A DNA stretch of 64,000 nt from Siphonodentalium dalli (GCA_032622095.1 CP136067.1:119337281-119401280); one strand, 5' to 3'. Positions 13,126 to 25,090 are shown, numbered from the stretch's first letter. Notes: generated by a model not told the origin, from the sequence alone. Translations and numbers: made by a program.

Positions 13126-13602
13126 CGCGATCTGTCAAAGCGAGAATTCTATTCACAAGATTGAGAATCAGTAATCATCGGTGTTCTGCGTGTAATTCAA
13201 AATAAATTGAGTCAGAATATCATTTCATCTTAGAAAGTCAGGCCTACGAAAGTATCGTGAAACTTATGTCAAGGACATAACTGCAACGTTCACTCATTTC
13301 TTAGAAATGACAAATTATGAGAAATTCAGATTTATTATGCAGATTGAACAAATTGCAACCGTTACATGATCCGTCTTTCTTCACAATTCGAGACAATATT
13401 CATATATCTAACAAAATCTAGCAAGTATACGTGATATTTACGACAGTAAATTCATGAGAAAGTATATGCATATTGTACGTGATAACTCATGTTATAAACT
13501 ATTCTTTATGTTAATATATGTTGTGTTAATTATATGTGCAACTGCCCATTGGGTGTATTTTGCATTAAATATTATCTTATCTTATCTTATCTTATCTACT
13601 AC
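13126..13602 (+). pseudogene. LINE ORF2 C-terminal remnant with TTATC microsatellite tail
   Basis: From 13152 the reading FTRLRISNH is followed by CSACNSK, a stop, and ESEYHFILES in the same style as the C-terminal RxxNH and CxxC...H knuckle of LINE ORF2. Several stops and internal deletions have removed most of the domain. The sequence ends with WVYFALN-like coding and then a (TTATC)n tract at about 13573-13600. A short tandem repeat at the 3' end is usual for LINEs, so the microsatellite is read as the LINE tail and not as an independent locus. Assignment is by motif only. Confidence 0.5.
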
Positions 13603-13913
13603 TTTCTGGAAAACGAAAGCATTAATGCGCTTTATCCGAACGATTATTGGAATGTTTGCTCGACTGACAACAATTCAATGCTTTTGAACCTTCTTTTAAA
13701 AGTCTATCTCAGACAAAGCATGTACATAACAACCTTTAAACTCTTTCTATACTACATGAATTCTCCCATTCAGTTATAAAAAGTATGCATTGGAACTGTC
13801 TATTATTCATTTAGAGGGGTGTTCGGGTAATAAAAGCCGACAACAGACCAAAAAAAACAAAACAAGAAACCCAGATACTACATAAGCAGAATGACTCATA
13901 TTCATTGGTGGGT

Positions 13914-13972
13914 AAATGTTCAGATAATAAGTTAAAAGACCGTCGTTTGTTGAAATTATTATCTGAACATTT
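13914..13972. repeat. Hairpin: 16-bp perfect inverted repeat
   Basis: AAATGTTCAGATAATA (13914-13929) and its exact reverse complement (13957-13972) around a 27-base spacer. The flanking GG/CC extends the stem with one bulge. It lies just upstream of the minisatellite at 14099. Confidence 0.8.
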
Positions 13973-14098
13973 CCTAAGAGAACTTCTCATCATTCGCCAA
14001 TGCGTATTTAGTATAGAAAGTGTTAATGGGCTCATTGCCAAGATCTCATTATTTTCTGCATTAGAAAACGTACCGTGCACGTTACAAACAAAATCAGG

Positions 14099-14373
14099 AA
14101 GGAATATGCCGGGTAGGTAGTCGTCAAGGTAATATGCCGGGTAGGTAGTCGTCAAGGTAATATGCCGGGTAGGTAGTCGTCAAGGTAATATGCCGGGTAG
14201 GTAGTCGTCGAAACAGAAGGTAATATGCCGGGTAGGTAGTCGTCGAATCAGGAGGTAATATGCCGGGTAGGTAGTCGTCGAATCAGGAAGGTAATATGCC
14301 GGGTAAGTAGTCGTCGAAACAAGAACGTAATATGCCGGGTAGGTAGTCGTCGTATCAGGAAGGTAATATGCGA
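14099..14373. repeat. Minisatellite with two unit lengths (28 bp, then 35-36 bp)
   Basis: ATATGCCGGGTAGGTAGTCG recurs at 14104, 14132, 14160, 14188, 14223, 14258, 14294 and 14330, with a partial unit at 14366. The first spacings are exactly 28. Later spacings are 35-36, because units gain a 7-8 base insert (GAAACAG, GAATCAG). The array is nearly perfect and so probably young. Open frames through it on the minus strand are by-products of the repeat. Confidence 0.9.
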
Positions 14374-14459
14374 TGACTGTATACTGAATAAGTTTGTTAA
14401 AAACAAGTTTTATAAATTTGGGCGCCTCATCCCAATCCAACCCAATACCCAAACGGCAC

Positions 14460-15265
14460 CACTTTCCTATATGTAAGCAACACAGTTAAAGATGACACGT
14501 CCTATTAGACACCATAAAACAACCATATGTATGTTTCCTATGCCCGATCAAAATTAGAGTAGACCCATAAGCCCAATAATATGAGGTTTACATGGCCAGA
14601 TATCGACATTCAAAAAGTGAAGTTTTAACTCGTTTTGAATTTTTGTCAGCCTAGCAAAAAATAGTGTTCGTTTTTTACCCATTACTTTTTGACGAATTTG
14701 TGAATTTTCGTGAGGTATGTGTGATCCGATTGAGAGAATTTTAAGTTTTTCTTTTTCATGGTATGCTGAACGTTGGCTGAGGTTTTTTCTTTTGTAAAAT
14801 TGTGTGTCAAATCGGACCGTAGGTCTTTAACTCCCCGATATCACGTGGAAGACTATATACAAGTTTGTTGGAATTCGGCGACAAAAACATTTTCATTGAA
14901 TTCGGTGCCCCTTCCATTTTCCTTTAGTATTAACTTGCACCGTTATCGTCCTCGTAAATAGTTATTCATGTTAGACATATTTGGAGTCCTCTAGACGATC
15001 GCCCGTTAATTGCTATAAAGGACAGATAGACAGTCGACAAATATATATAATCTATATATTGTATGCTACATGTATATTATATACTTATATGTATGTTATA
15101 TTGTATTATTTATGTACATGTATTCTAAACATATGTTACTGTCAATTTTTGTGAATCATTATGTGGTTTCAACTTGTTCTATGTATACCATGGGTAAGAT
15201 GACACAGTAACCACTAGCTAAGAAATGACGTGGTGAAATAACGTCACATATGGACATCTGACTAC
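14460..15265. other. Intergenic, no gene recognised
   Basis: AT-rich; includes a TATATA/TGTATATT-rich stretch at 15040-15130. No domain is visible in any frame. Confidence 0.45.
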
Positions 15266-15269
15266 ATAT

Positions 15270-15371
15270 TAATCCATGGGCTGGTAGCTAGGACACCTCA
15301 CGCATCCCCCAGTACTTAACTTCTTTGATATTTTCATGTATTCTAATGTGTATTGTTCAGCCCATGGATTA
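15270..15371. repeat. Short foldback: 14-bp inverted repeats about 100 bp apart
   Basis: TAATCCATGGGCTG (15270-15283) and its reverse complement (15358-15371). It could be a tiny MITE or chance; no target duplication is evident. Confidence 0.45.
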
Positions 15372-15379
15372 TGCATTAT

Positions 15380-16850
15380 TATACATTATTACGCGCGCCG
15401 CGTGTATACTAATGTACAAATTCTCATTTCGCCTGGGCGCTGGAGTTTGCGCTGGGGGGGGGGGGGGGTTCTATTTATAGAATGTTAATTATTGGGACAA
15501 ATTAAAATTTGTAGTGCCACCCCAAACCCCAGCTGTAGTGCCACCCCGAGGCCGAGACCGGTAAAAGGTGTAGTTGAGAATTTCAATTTCGTTTATTGGC
15601 GTTTACATTATGTCAATAATGTTGATTTTTGGTTTGTGATAAGCTGTGCCAATTACAAATAACAGAAATGAAAAAGATTCTATATTTATATAATACATGA
15701 TCTTGAGCGCGTTACCATTTCTAACTTTGGTTTTCTTGTACATTGTATATAGTGCATATACACATCGCGTGATATGTTGGAACAATAAATGTGTAATGGT
15801 TTCTATGCTTTTGTTTGATCCTGTCCAGCTGTTCCTGATGACACGTGATGCCCGACATCAAAAATCAGCCGAATACGTCGTAATATCTATGACAAATGAT
15901 AACGAGATTGTATGTCGGCAACACGTGTATGTCTGGTATATACGGTGATTTATACAGTATGTAACAAGTGTGCCATAAGAAAAACACTCAACACCGTAGC
16001 GATATTTTTTGGAGTGTGATTCACGGTGACCCACGAATAGCGAGCACTATGGACAATTTGGCCACTGACAGCGGCACCATGCTATGTCGTACTCAATATG
16101 GTGATGGCAGTTTTATTTACTAGGGATTTTGGGTGGCCCCGGAAGATTTGAAGGGCTGTTCCCCTCCTCTACAACCCACGTTGGTATTGTTTTGGGGTTA
16201 TTAAATGATATGACATTTACATAACGATGAGGATGAAAAAAATATCTAGACATGATTTTTGGTGTCTTATGCTTTGCTTTCTTTTTCTTTCTTTCGTCTG
16301 TTGTTATTGTGGGTTGTGGCAACCAAATTTGGTAAAATGTTGATTTGTTCCATATATTCCGAACATTGTTCTCGGCTGTTCCGAAAAGGTAGCAAATTGT
16401 GACTCACTTGGTTATTAAACAATGCTACTTAATCAACTAAATGTTCTATTCTGGTTGGCCCGGTACCTTATGAGGCATGACAAGTTCATTTTAAGAGATG
16501 CAACCAGGGGGGGGGGGGGGGTGGGGGGGGGGGGAGTCTGCCAAAAACATTCCGTACACAGGGCTGAAAAATTTGGGACCCACCCCTTTTCCCTTATAGA
16601 TGTTTTTTTAATATCATATTGACAATTGAAACTGTTTAGTCATCACCCTTAATGCTGACTAATGTATATCTCTCAGTGATAGACTATTTGATGCAGATAA
16701 AGTTATTTCTCTGTTAACCGTGTAGCTTGACTAAAATTTTATTCAAAGGTCTGACTCACTTCAGTGGAACACCCTTGATGATCTCGAGCGATAGTAATAA
16801 TTATTCGCATAAAATATGTGTTGCCCGCGAATGTGATTGTTCTATGTTGT
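15380..16850. other. Intergenic; homopolymer G tracts
   Basis: No gene seen. It contains a 15-base G run at 15454-15468 and, at 16507-16534, a 15-base G run, a T and 12 more G. Both G tracts are likely to be sequencing-fragile. Confidence 0.5.
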
Positions 16851-16857
16851 GTTTTTA

Positions 16858-17315
16858 TATAAGGATTAACTGTCATGTAGACTGTTTTATGGAGATGTAA
16901 CCGTGAGGTAAGTGGACATAACTTGTGTAAAACCCGAATAGTCCACATGACAGTTAATCCTTATATTTATATACATTTAGCGAAAAGGCCACTTTTGTAA
17001 ATGTATTTAAATCGAAAAGTGTATCGTGACAAAAACAGCCCAAAATACCCAATAGCACCCTTGGCAAAAGTTAATTGGAACAATTTCTCTTCATATTGAA
17101 ACCCGATGATGTATTAAGTCAATCATGTGCGAGTCCAAATGCGCCCAAAACATTACGCGTTAGTCTTTCCAAACCCAATGATGTATCGATGGTGTTGTGA
17201 GCTTGGTGTTATGAGCCGTTGCGCATTCACCGAGAAATAACTGCAACTAGCCACGTGGGCGCCGACCAATCAGAATGCTGGATTTAGTGATGACAACACT
17301 TAGTATGTAAATATA
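16858..17315 (+). mobile_element. MITE-like element, family 'ACTGTCATGT', copy A (with internal rearrangement)
   Basis: Starts TATAAGGATTAACTGTCATG (16858). The inverse of this end recurs only about 80 bp away (16940-16965), which makes a 26-base foldback with one mismatch. The sequence after it (from about 17000) matches the reverse complement of 23530-23893 and, in part, of 24240-24396. Compared with copy C, copy A carries about 65 extra bases containing the inverted end, so the end was duplicated in inverted orientation inside this copy. Non-coding. Confidence 0.65.
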
Positions 17316-18139
17316 ACAATTTAAATGGAAGGGAATATGAATGTTTTCTATAATACTAGAGAAAATCGGCGAGGCTCACAGAAGAACACCGGCAACAGAT
17401 AATCATTTTCCAAAAGGGTCTACTAGTTTCTGATTAGGAGTATCATTTGTTAGGACATGTGGATGTGAAGAAAATATTTTGTGCATATTCATGATTTGAC
17501 CACCCCTATTTTGAAGGTCAAATGGGTGGATATTTAGACCGAGTAATGTTCCCTGTTATTTGCTGCTGGATTCGATGTGCATAAATTGGGTCATTATTGA
17601 GCGGAGCACATGTAGTTATCTCAGGACAACTGATATCATGTTCATTATATATTAACAGGATAAGTTTTATATTTTATAATAATATATTTTTGCTATATAT
17701 TTCTCCAGTTAATTATAAATAAATCGCTCAGAACTTATTGACCATGATGGTATATATGGATGTGAGACCTCGGTTTAATCTAAGGCAAATTAAAGCACCA
17801 TGGTATTGCAAAACATATATATTCACCCTCCCACATCTACCAAAATAGTGTTATTTAGGCTAATGGACAATAGAGCAGTCTCAGTGTTTGTCTATAATTA
17901 TGAAAATACACATTAGGAAACAATTTGCAAGGACCGGGTTTTCTGGGCTGCCTACCACCCAACCCACCCCGGCCCTGGCCCTGTGTATGAAATTTTCCGA
18001 TGCAATATGGATTCGCCGAAAACCTCTTTAGGGATTTTGACCATGTTGTTGAACGGAAATGGGCAGAACGTTGAAACGGAACTGAGAGGGATAATATTAT
18101 GTGGCTACTCTGGCCAATAAGCACCAACATTGATCAACT

Positions 18140-18690
18140 TAGTACAGTGTGTATGTCTGTTGACTCTATGGCCATAGGCGAGGATAGTAGGTTTACAAGG
18201 AGTTATTCTATTCATGAATGGTGTGAATAGTTATGCAATATGTGACTATACGGTCATGGATGGGGTGTCCATGTTGAGATGTAGAGGCATATAAGGAGTA
18301 GCTGTATGGTCATGTGGGAGATGAACGGAGTGGCTGTCTGTTCATTGAAGTGGTGTATAGATATAACGAGAGTAGCCTCATTGTGTTGTTTATGTATATA
18401 TGAAGTGACTGTGTGGTCGTGAGTGGTATGTACAGGTGTATGTTGGGTGCTGTATTGTCATGGGTGGGTGTATATGTATACATGTTTTGGCTGTATGGTA
18501 ATGCATGGGGTGTATGGATAAATAGTGAGTATATATAGTGTGTATCTGTGTACATGGAATGAGTTCACGGTCATTGTTGTTGAAGTGTATATGCATACCT
18601 GCAGTACAGTTTGGTGGTCATTGGCGGTCTTGTGTATATATCGAGTGAACTCATGTTCATGTATGGGATGTATATGTTTATCTGCTGGCC
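18140..18690. repeat. Degenerate minisatellite, GT-rich on the plus strand
   Basis: Imperfectly repeated words such as TGTATGGTCATG, GGTGTATATG and TGGCTGT every 30-60 bases. The bias produces several open frames on the minus strand rich in H, I, T and Y. These frames share repeats with each other and are not genes. Confidence 0.6.
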
Positions 18691-18717
18691 AGAAGCAAAG
18701 GGCCAATTTTGGGGGTT

Positions 18718-19210
18718 AGTAATAATTCTCTGTTAAAGTTTTTTTCTCATCGGATTGTTATTCTGGATGGCATGTGCTTCAATTTCTAGGTGGGTGTGGA
18801 GTTCACACCCTTGAGCATTTTCTAGAATCCAAGATGGCGTCCAACATGGCCGGCGTGTTACAAAATATGAACTATGTCAGTTTAGTACATTTTGTTGGAG
18901 ATAATATCCTATATAATGTATACAAATGTATACTAATTTTCATGTCCTACGATTATTTAGGCAGTGAAATTTGTTGTTCATTTGTGTTCAGCTATTTCCA
19001 ATGCTTTTTTTTTAAAGAACGTTTCATCGAAAACTCATTTTCGGTTTCTAGTCATATTTTAATATGAAATGAACAGATCTGAATGGGTTAAGACAGTGGA
19101 AGTATTACCGATAAAATGCAATCTCATTGTGGTATGAAATTTTTACTATGGTTTATAATGGCAGTCAAAATGGCGGAAAATTTATAGAAAATTCTATGGT
19201 TCGTCCTTAT
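18718..19210 (+). repeat. Dispersed repeat (CAAGATGGCG family), copy 1
   Basis: Contains TCAATTTCTAGGTGGGTGTG, then TTGAGCATTTTCTA and ATCCAAGATGGCGTCCAACA, and further on GGCAGTCAAAATGGCGG. The same string of landmarks occurs in reverse complement at 28095-28770, in the same order. Non-coding; element type unknown. Confidence 0.7.
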
Positions 19211-19529
19211 TCGTTTATATTTTGTGGTTGATGTGTGAAGTTGACTAATCTGCATTGGAGAAATTGCACTTGTTATGTCTTTGGGCTCAGTCTGTTTCAA
19301 TCCCTAAACAAATTTATCTTGGTATAACTTCGTGCTTCTAGCCATATTGCAATGTGAAACGAACAGGCAATTATTACCTATACAATTAAATCTCATTGGT
19401 CCTTGAAAATTTGAGATTGTCAATATACTCAATCATGACAGTCAAAATGGCTGCAAATGTATCAAAAGTGTTAGATTGGTGACACATACTTGAACACATT
19501 TTGTAAAGGCTAAAGTATCATTCAAAATG

Positions 19530-20640
19530 GCTGCCAAAATAAGTATTTAGCCTTATGCGACTAAGACATAATTTTTGTTTATAAATGCTGACACTTCATC
19601 ATAGAAACAATGCAGTTCCCGCCTCTGTTCAGAAATTAAATCATCAACTAGCTCAAATATCACGGAAATAAAACAAAACAATTATGGTCAAAGTTCAACA
19701 TAATATGGCTGCGGGAATGTTGTAGTGTTGGTCGTGATATGGTCTATTGACCAACAATAAAACAGACAAAACATCAACAGTCAATTAACTTTTTCTGGTA
19801 ACAGTTTTGCTAATGCTAAATATTTCACAGAAAGCTGTACTTACTACCGAGTAATGCTAGGTGAATGATTATTGGTCACATTTGATCGTTTTCAGAACAT
19901 TGAGATAGCACCAAACATGATCATCCCATCATAAGCAACTATCACCAACCTTCGAAGTAGAACCGACCAAACTCATGCTTCACTTGAATGGCGTACGATT
20001 TGAGTTTTTGTCTTAAATCTGCGCTCTAGTCTGCTTGGTCTGATAGGTCCCACCAAATGGATACATTCGTTGAGTTCTGGGGAGAGTTATTGCACATCTA
20101 CGCAGTACGCCTGCATAATTTAGCACAACCATGGTATCTATAGAGTGGACACTGCGTCCAACTGTGGTGATGCACGTTTCGACAGGCCATATAGCATTAT
20201 ATACAATGGCCCTCAATACCCTGTACATGTATAATCATGTTAAATTTGCAAATTGCCAGCTTTCTCATGGTAAATTTGTCTGTTGTATCTACCGCGATCT
20301 TTGATAACCGGATGTGCAATACAATTAAATACCATCAATTTTCCAAATTGTTCAGCAATCTATTAGACGAATGAGCTATGCCAACAACTCATCTCAAATC
20401 TTCCATAAACGGTATATGACCGTATATCGAACGGATTTGTTTCTCAGGAGGTTTTGCCGTTCAAATTCCAGAACCTCGAAACTTTGCGATAGAAGTCACT
20501 TGAACACTTATGTCTTCGAATCAGCGATATACGGGCGGGATTCACAGTCAGCTAGCAAAAACCTTGCCGATATTTGAGCCTGAGGCCTGTGTATATATAT
20601 ACTCACATAGTCTAGATGGCTTCCTTCAGAAATGATAACC
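19530..20640. other. Intergenic, no gene recognised
   Basis: Short frames only. No domain or repeat structure is seen. Confidence 0.4.
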
Positions 20641-20646
20641 ACACAA

Positions 20647-20861
20647 TTAACCCTTTCAGTGTCAAGTCCGATTTTTGTATCAACACATATTTCCTTGATC
20701 ATTTTTCAAATTTATTGATTATAATAATGTGATACATTGATGGAAAGAGCTCTAAGACCTCTTTCCATCAATGTATCACATTATTATAATCAATAAATTT
20801 GAAAAATGATCAAGGAAATATGGGTTGATACAAAAATCGGACTTGGCACTGAAAGGGTTAA
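20647..20861. mobile_element. piggyBac-type MITE: almost perfect 100-base palindrome flanked by TTAA
   Basis: Left end TTAACCCTTTCAGTGTCAAG, right end the inverse with a GGCACTGAAAGGGTTAA finish. The two arms of about 100 bases pair almost without mismatch around a short centre (GAGCTCTAAGACCTC). The TTAA at each edge is the target duplicated by piggyBac-superfamily elements, and the CCCTTT start resembles their termini. The near-identity of the arms suggests recent origin or arm correction. Superfamily is inferred from TTAA and terminus only. Confidence 0.75.
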
Positions 20862-21013
20862 AGGTACACAAGGCACTCGCAGTGGGTAAATGTGGAGCTC
20901 TTTTGTCCAGTTGTTAACGTGTCGGACTCATGTCCGCTGTCCCATGTAAAAATGACTGAGAATAAAGCATTCATACAATTCAATTCACTTGTCAACGCAT
21001 CGAGATGAGTTAA

Positions 21014-21464
21014 GGTTACACTGGTGTAAATAAGGTTCCGAGTGACATCTAGCGGATGCGGGAGGAATATATAGGAGAGAATAAAATAGACACTGGGCCC
21101 TGATTGGTCAATAGCCTTGTGTGCTTTTCACATAAAAAAATCATCACACCTCTTCCCTATGATTTCCCATAGGTAAAATAACCATTGGCACAGGAATTAA
21201 CCCTTTGTAGTGAAGTTTGAATTTTTTGGTGTGGTCTAAAATATGACTGTATTTTTTTATGCGGTTCTGACACTAGTTACGAAAACATAAGATTTAAAGG
21301 CGAATTCCCTGCTAGACAGACATGATTTTTATTTGTAAAAAGTTTCCCAAAATGTCAATTTTTCAGATTTAAAGAAAATTTTGGACCCAACATTTATATT
21401 GCCAACACTATACGCTAAAACGTTAGCACTGAGTCCTATGGAAAACATTTACATCAGTGTAACC
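21014..21464. mobile_element. Harbinger-type MITE, copy 1 (451 bp)
   Basis: Ends are GGTTACACTGGTGTAAAT and the inverse of GGTTACACTGATGTAAAT (18-bp terminal inverted repeats, one mismatch). The element is flanked by TAA on both sides (21011-21013 and 21465-21467). A 3-bp TAA/TTA duplication is the mark of PIF/Harbinger elements. The interior is non-coding. It is almost identical in sequence and equal in length to copy 2 at 22367. Confidence 0.8.
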
Positions 21465-22366
21465 TAAAGGGAAAAAATAGCTTTTTATCATTTTTGATTC
21501 CTGGGAGTCACTTTAAAGCATTTTAATGCATTTTACAGAGCCTGGTCTTTCAGTCCAATGAATATCTCATGCTTGATGTGGCTATTCTTGCTGCTGATGT
21601 CTTCTTTCACTTACATCCGCCAAAAAAATAGTAAGATTTTTCATAAAAAATGCCAATTTTTCAAGGTATTTTCAATTTTTTTCAAGGTGGTAATAGTCAC
21701 ATGATAATGCAAATGACCCATAACATGGGCATGTCAACGACACATATATCAATTGTTATAAGAACCTAATTTAACAAGTATTTTGGATTTTATAGCCAGT
21801 GATATACAGATATATATCATAAAAGTGTGTCATTTCCACTGGTGGGTATGGTCATTTGAAGGTTAATAGCACTAAAACTTGGACACATTTAAGAAAATGC
21901 TTCAGCAATTCAAAGAGAGCATATCTTTATTCAACTAATTCAATATACACCCACATCCAGTTATCTTGGATCACCCTTGCAGACCTGAAAATGTCATATT
22001 TTATTCTTCAATGTGCTGATAAAGTCATGCGCTTGATGCTCAGCTGATCAGATCTGGACTCAATGACCTCACATCACCAGAAGTTCTCTCATGGAAAGAA
22101 TATTGAACAGTCTTCCATAGGTGATCCAAGTTTGCAACACCAGACCCCTAAAACTGAGTGAAAATGGGGCCTGAACATGACTGGTGGTGGAAAATTGTGC
22201 TTTTTTGATGAATAATTTGTTAAAGAGGGTGGGGTTAAATTGTGTGTGATAAATAAAGAACCACAGAAGTGATATTGTTTTTGAACACATTTTTTCCATT
22301 GATGGGCAATTCTGAAGAAATGTAGGGAGTTACAATTATTCCGCGAAAAAGCGGGCTATCGCTTTA

Positions 22367-22817
22367 GGTTACACTGGTGTAAATAAGGTTCCGAGTGACA
22401 TCTAGCGGATGCGGGAGGAATATATAGGAGAGAATAAAATAGACACTGGGCCCTGATTGGTCAATAGCCTTGTGTGCTTTTCACATAAAAAAATCATCAC
22501 ACCTCTTCCCTATGATTTCCCATAGGTAAAATAACCATTGGCACAGGAATTAACCCTTTGTAGTGAAGTTTGAATTTTTTGGTGTGGTCTAAAATATGAC
22601 TGTATTTTTTTATGCGGTTCTGACACTAGTTACGAAAACATAAGATTTAAAGGCGAATTCCCTGCTAGACAGACATGATTTGTTTTTGTAAAAAGTTTCC
22701 CAAAATGTCAATTTTTCAGATTTAAAGAAAATTTTGGACCCAACATTTATATTGCCAACACTATACGCTAAAACGTTAGCACTGAGTCCTATGGAAAACA
22801 TTTACATCAGTGTAACC
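22367..22817. mobile_element. Harbinger-type MITE, copy 2 (451 bp)
   Basis: Same termini and length as copy 1; the only clear difference is a few bases near 22680 (GATTTGTTTTTG against GATTTTTATTTG). It is flanked by TTA on both sides (22364-22366, 22818-22820). The host sequence on the two sides is itself an inverted repeat (GCGGGCTATCGC on the left, GCAGCCCGC on the right), so it entered the middle of a palindrome. Confidence 0.8.
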
Positions 22818-23529
22818 TTAATCGCAGCCCGCCGCTGTGCTAATGTGTGTTTCCCACAACAGCGCATGGCTTGCCCGAATTGAGCGACGTGCAATTGTCT
22901 AATCGATCGTACGCTGTTCAAATCTCCCGCAAATTTGTGACACTTGAGAAAGGTCGATCGAACTGTGACTGCTTCGCACAACTCGTGTGTTAATATTATA
23001 CTCGGTACGAGTGTCGATATATCTTGTTAATATGTTAACCTTGAATAGAATACGAATCGTGCAGCTGGGGTTGCCCCCTCGTTGAAAGATGAGAGTGGCA
23101 ATTGCGCCATGTGCCCTATGACCGAGGTAATGGAATTGAGGCATTGAAACTAATTCACTGTATAGTGCGCTATATAAATGTATATATTATTATTACTATT
23201 ATTACTACACAAATATAAAAATATGTGAAAACATAACAACTAAGAAGAACATGCAGTAATAGATAAACGTTTTTATATTCATTATTGATAGTTCTCCAAT
23301 ATGTCGCGTGTCGAAATCATTGTTAAGAAAACAATACTATCACAGTGATTTGTCAAACGTTATTGTATTGATTAAAGTTTGGTATGTAATTATACTTTGA
23401 TCAGTAATACCATGCACCGTAACAGTAATATAAATAAATCAGTGAACATACTCTAGATAACACTATCAACTTTTAGTGTTTGTGATTTTCTTAAGGATTC
23501 AACTTACGTTCAATTTAATATATTTACAC

Positions 23530-23893
23530 ACTGAGTGTGATTATCACTAAATCCAGCATTCCGATTGGTCGGCGACCACGTGACTAGTTGCAATTATTTC
23601 TCGATAAACCTGCAAGAGGGTCATAATGACAACCATAATTACATCGACGCGTCATTGATTTTGGAGAAGAAGAACGTGTAATGTTTGGGCGCATTTGCAC
23701 TCGCGCAGGATTGAATTAATAAATCATCAGGTTTCAATATAAAGAGCCTCGTTTTGAAATTGTTCATGTGAACTTTTGCCAATATAAAATTGATTAAAAA
23801 CACCTTTGGTGTCACGTAGTATTAACAAGTTATGGCCACTTACCTCACTGTTACATCTCCATAAAAACAGTCCACATGACAGTTAATCCTTAA
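23530..23893 (-). mobile_element. MITE-like element, family 'ACTGTCATGT', copy B
   Basis: Ends AGTCCACATGACAGTTAATC plus CTT. Read on the minus strand it is collinear with 16858-17315, sharing GGAGATGTAAC, GAGGTAAGTGG and the distal GCTGGATTTAGTGAT. Non-coding. Confidence 0.65.
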
Positions 23894-24164
23894 ATAGTTT
23901 TCATTTGTAGATGCAGGTTAATTTTCCGCTTGTGCAAACTTGTCAGTGAACACTGAAATTATTTTTGTTTCCGAATCCAATAAAATTGTACAGTAAATCG
24001 GCGTGAAATGTATCCGCTTTTATGTTCCAGAATAATGTAGCACATCTCATTGTATAATGTTATTGTTCGAACATTGTTGCCAATTGTATTTTGTAAATAA
24101 AACAGAAAATAAAATGAATTTTGACGAAAGTGTTGTCTGCAGGTGAGAGAATTTGACAGGCTTT

Positions 24165-24396
24165 CAAAAACACGTCACGTGACAAATGGGAAATTCCGAC
24201 CAGTCACGTGACAAATGGTACAAAAATCACTTCTCATCTGGTTTCTGATCGGGTGCTATGGGATATTTTGGGCTGGTTTTGTCACGATACACGTTTCGAT
24301 TTAAATACATTTAAAGCGTTTTACACAAGTTATGACCACTTACCTCACGGTTACATCTCCATAAAAACAGTCCACATGACAGTTAATCCTTAAATA
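24165..24396 (-). mobile_element. MITE-like element, family 'ACTGTCATGT', copy C (short)
   Basis: Shares the last 70 bases of copy B almost exactly (TTACATCTCCATAAAAACAG then the common end). It continues into a segment (CGATTTAAATACATTTAAAG, GTCACGATACACG) present in copy A but not in B. Upstream are two close copies of CACGTGACAAATGG (from about 24176 and 24203). Confidence 0.65.
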
Positions 24397-24689
24397 ACAT
24401 TTTTTAAATGTCAGCAGCTCTAACACCTGTGACCTATTTCTGACCCATATAAATTATCTCTGTTATATTCAAAATTACCTATAGTTCAAAAAACATGTCA
24501 AGCTATAAATATGCTATGAAAGGAGTCCAGTGGGACAAAGTCTTTTGAATATATAACTGTGAAGAACTGACATTTGTGTCACGGTTGAAACATTGGGCAC
24601 CTCAATACCATCTAAATAAGGTCACACAAATGTTAAAATTCCGTCTGTGCGTCCGTCGACCTGTCCGTCTGTCTAGCCGAATATCATTC

Positions 24690-25090
24690 CAATAACAGCT
24701 TGCTTTTCGACAAATAACTCCAGCTTGCACTATTTCATTGGAACATATGTTGGTACTAGTATGTGTGTTTCTCAGTCAACAGTTACACATCTAAGTATAA
24801 TATGATTGCGGTACAATTTCGGCCATTTACGACTTAAAAATCACATGACTTGATAACAGTTTGGTGTCCCATCAACAACTTAGTTTAGGTTACAGTATTT
24901 AAACGGAACTTAAGTTGTGTGTGAGTTTCTCAACCACAAATACAGGTCATTTTCGAATACGTTCGCATCAAATACATTTTCGTGATATACATGATTGTAT
25001 GACCCGTTTGACTTAACATATACCTAAATCGATACAATTGTGGTTTCTTATCAATAAATTCAGTTTGCTCGGAGTTGCAATATTTGAGAG
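24690..25090. repeat. Diverged tandem units of a 'GTGAGTTTCTCAACC' type, related to 28790-29040
   Basis: Landmarks such as GTGTGAGTTTCTCAACCA, TACAGGTCAT, TTCGAATACG and TCGACTTA-like words recur at roughly 140-base spacing here, and again at 28790-29040 (GTGAGTTTCTAAGCC, CAGTTATGGTCCTTTTTCGA). Old and strongly diverged; non-coding. Confidence 0.4.

Noticed and set aside
14099-14373. CRISPR-like regular repeat
   Set aside because: The spacers are almost identical to each other, and the context is eukaryotic. It is a minisatellite.
15826-15890. CTGATGA followed by paired bases, tested as a hammerhead
   Set aside because: There is no GAA/GAAA at the required place after stem II and no stem I partner.
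18310-18706. Several minus-strand open frames rich in H, I, T and Y
   Set aside because: They come from a GT-rich degenerate minisatellite.
20898-20950. tRNA- or SINE-like stretch (TGTCCAGTTGTTAACGTGTC, GGACTCATGTCC)
   Set aside because: It resembles a D-arm and a shortened anticodon arm, but there is no T-arm, no acceptor stem and the anticodon loop is too short. At best a decayed SINE head.
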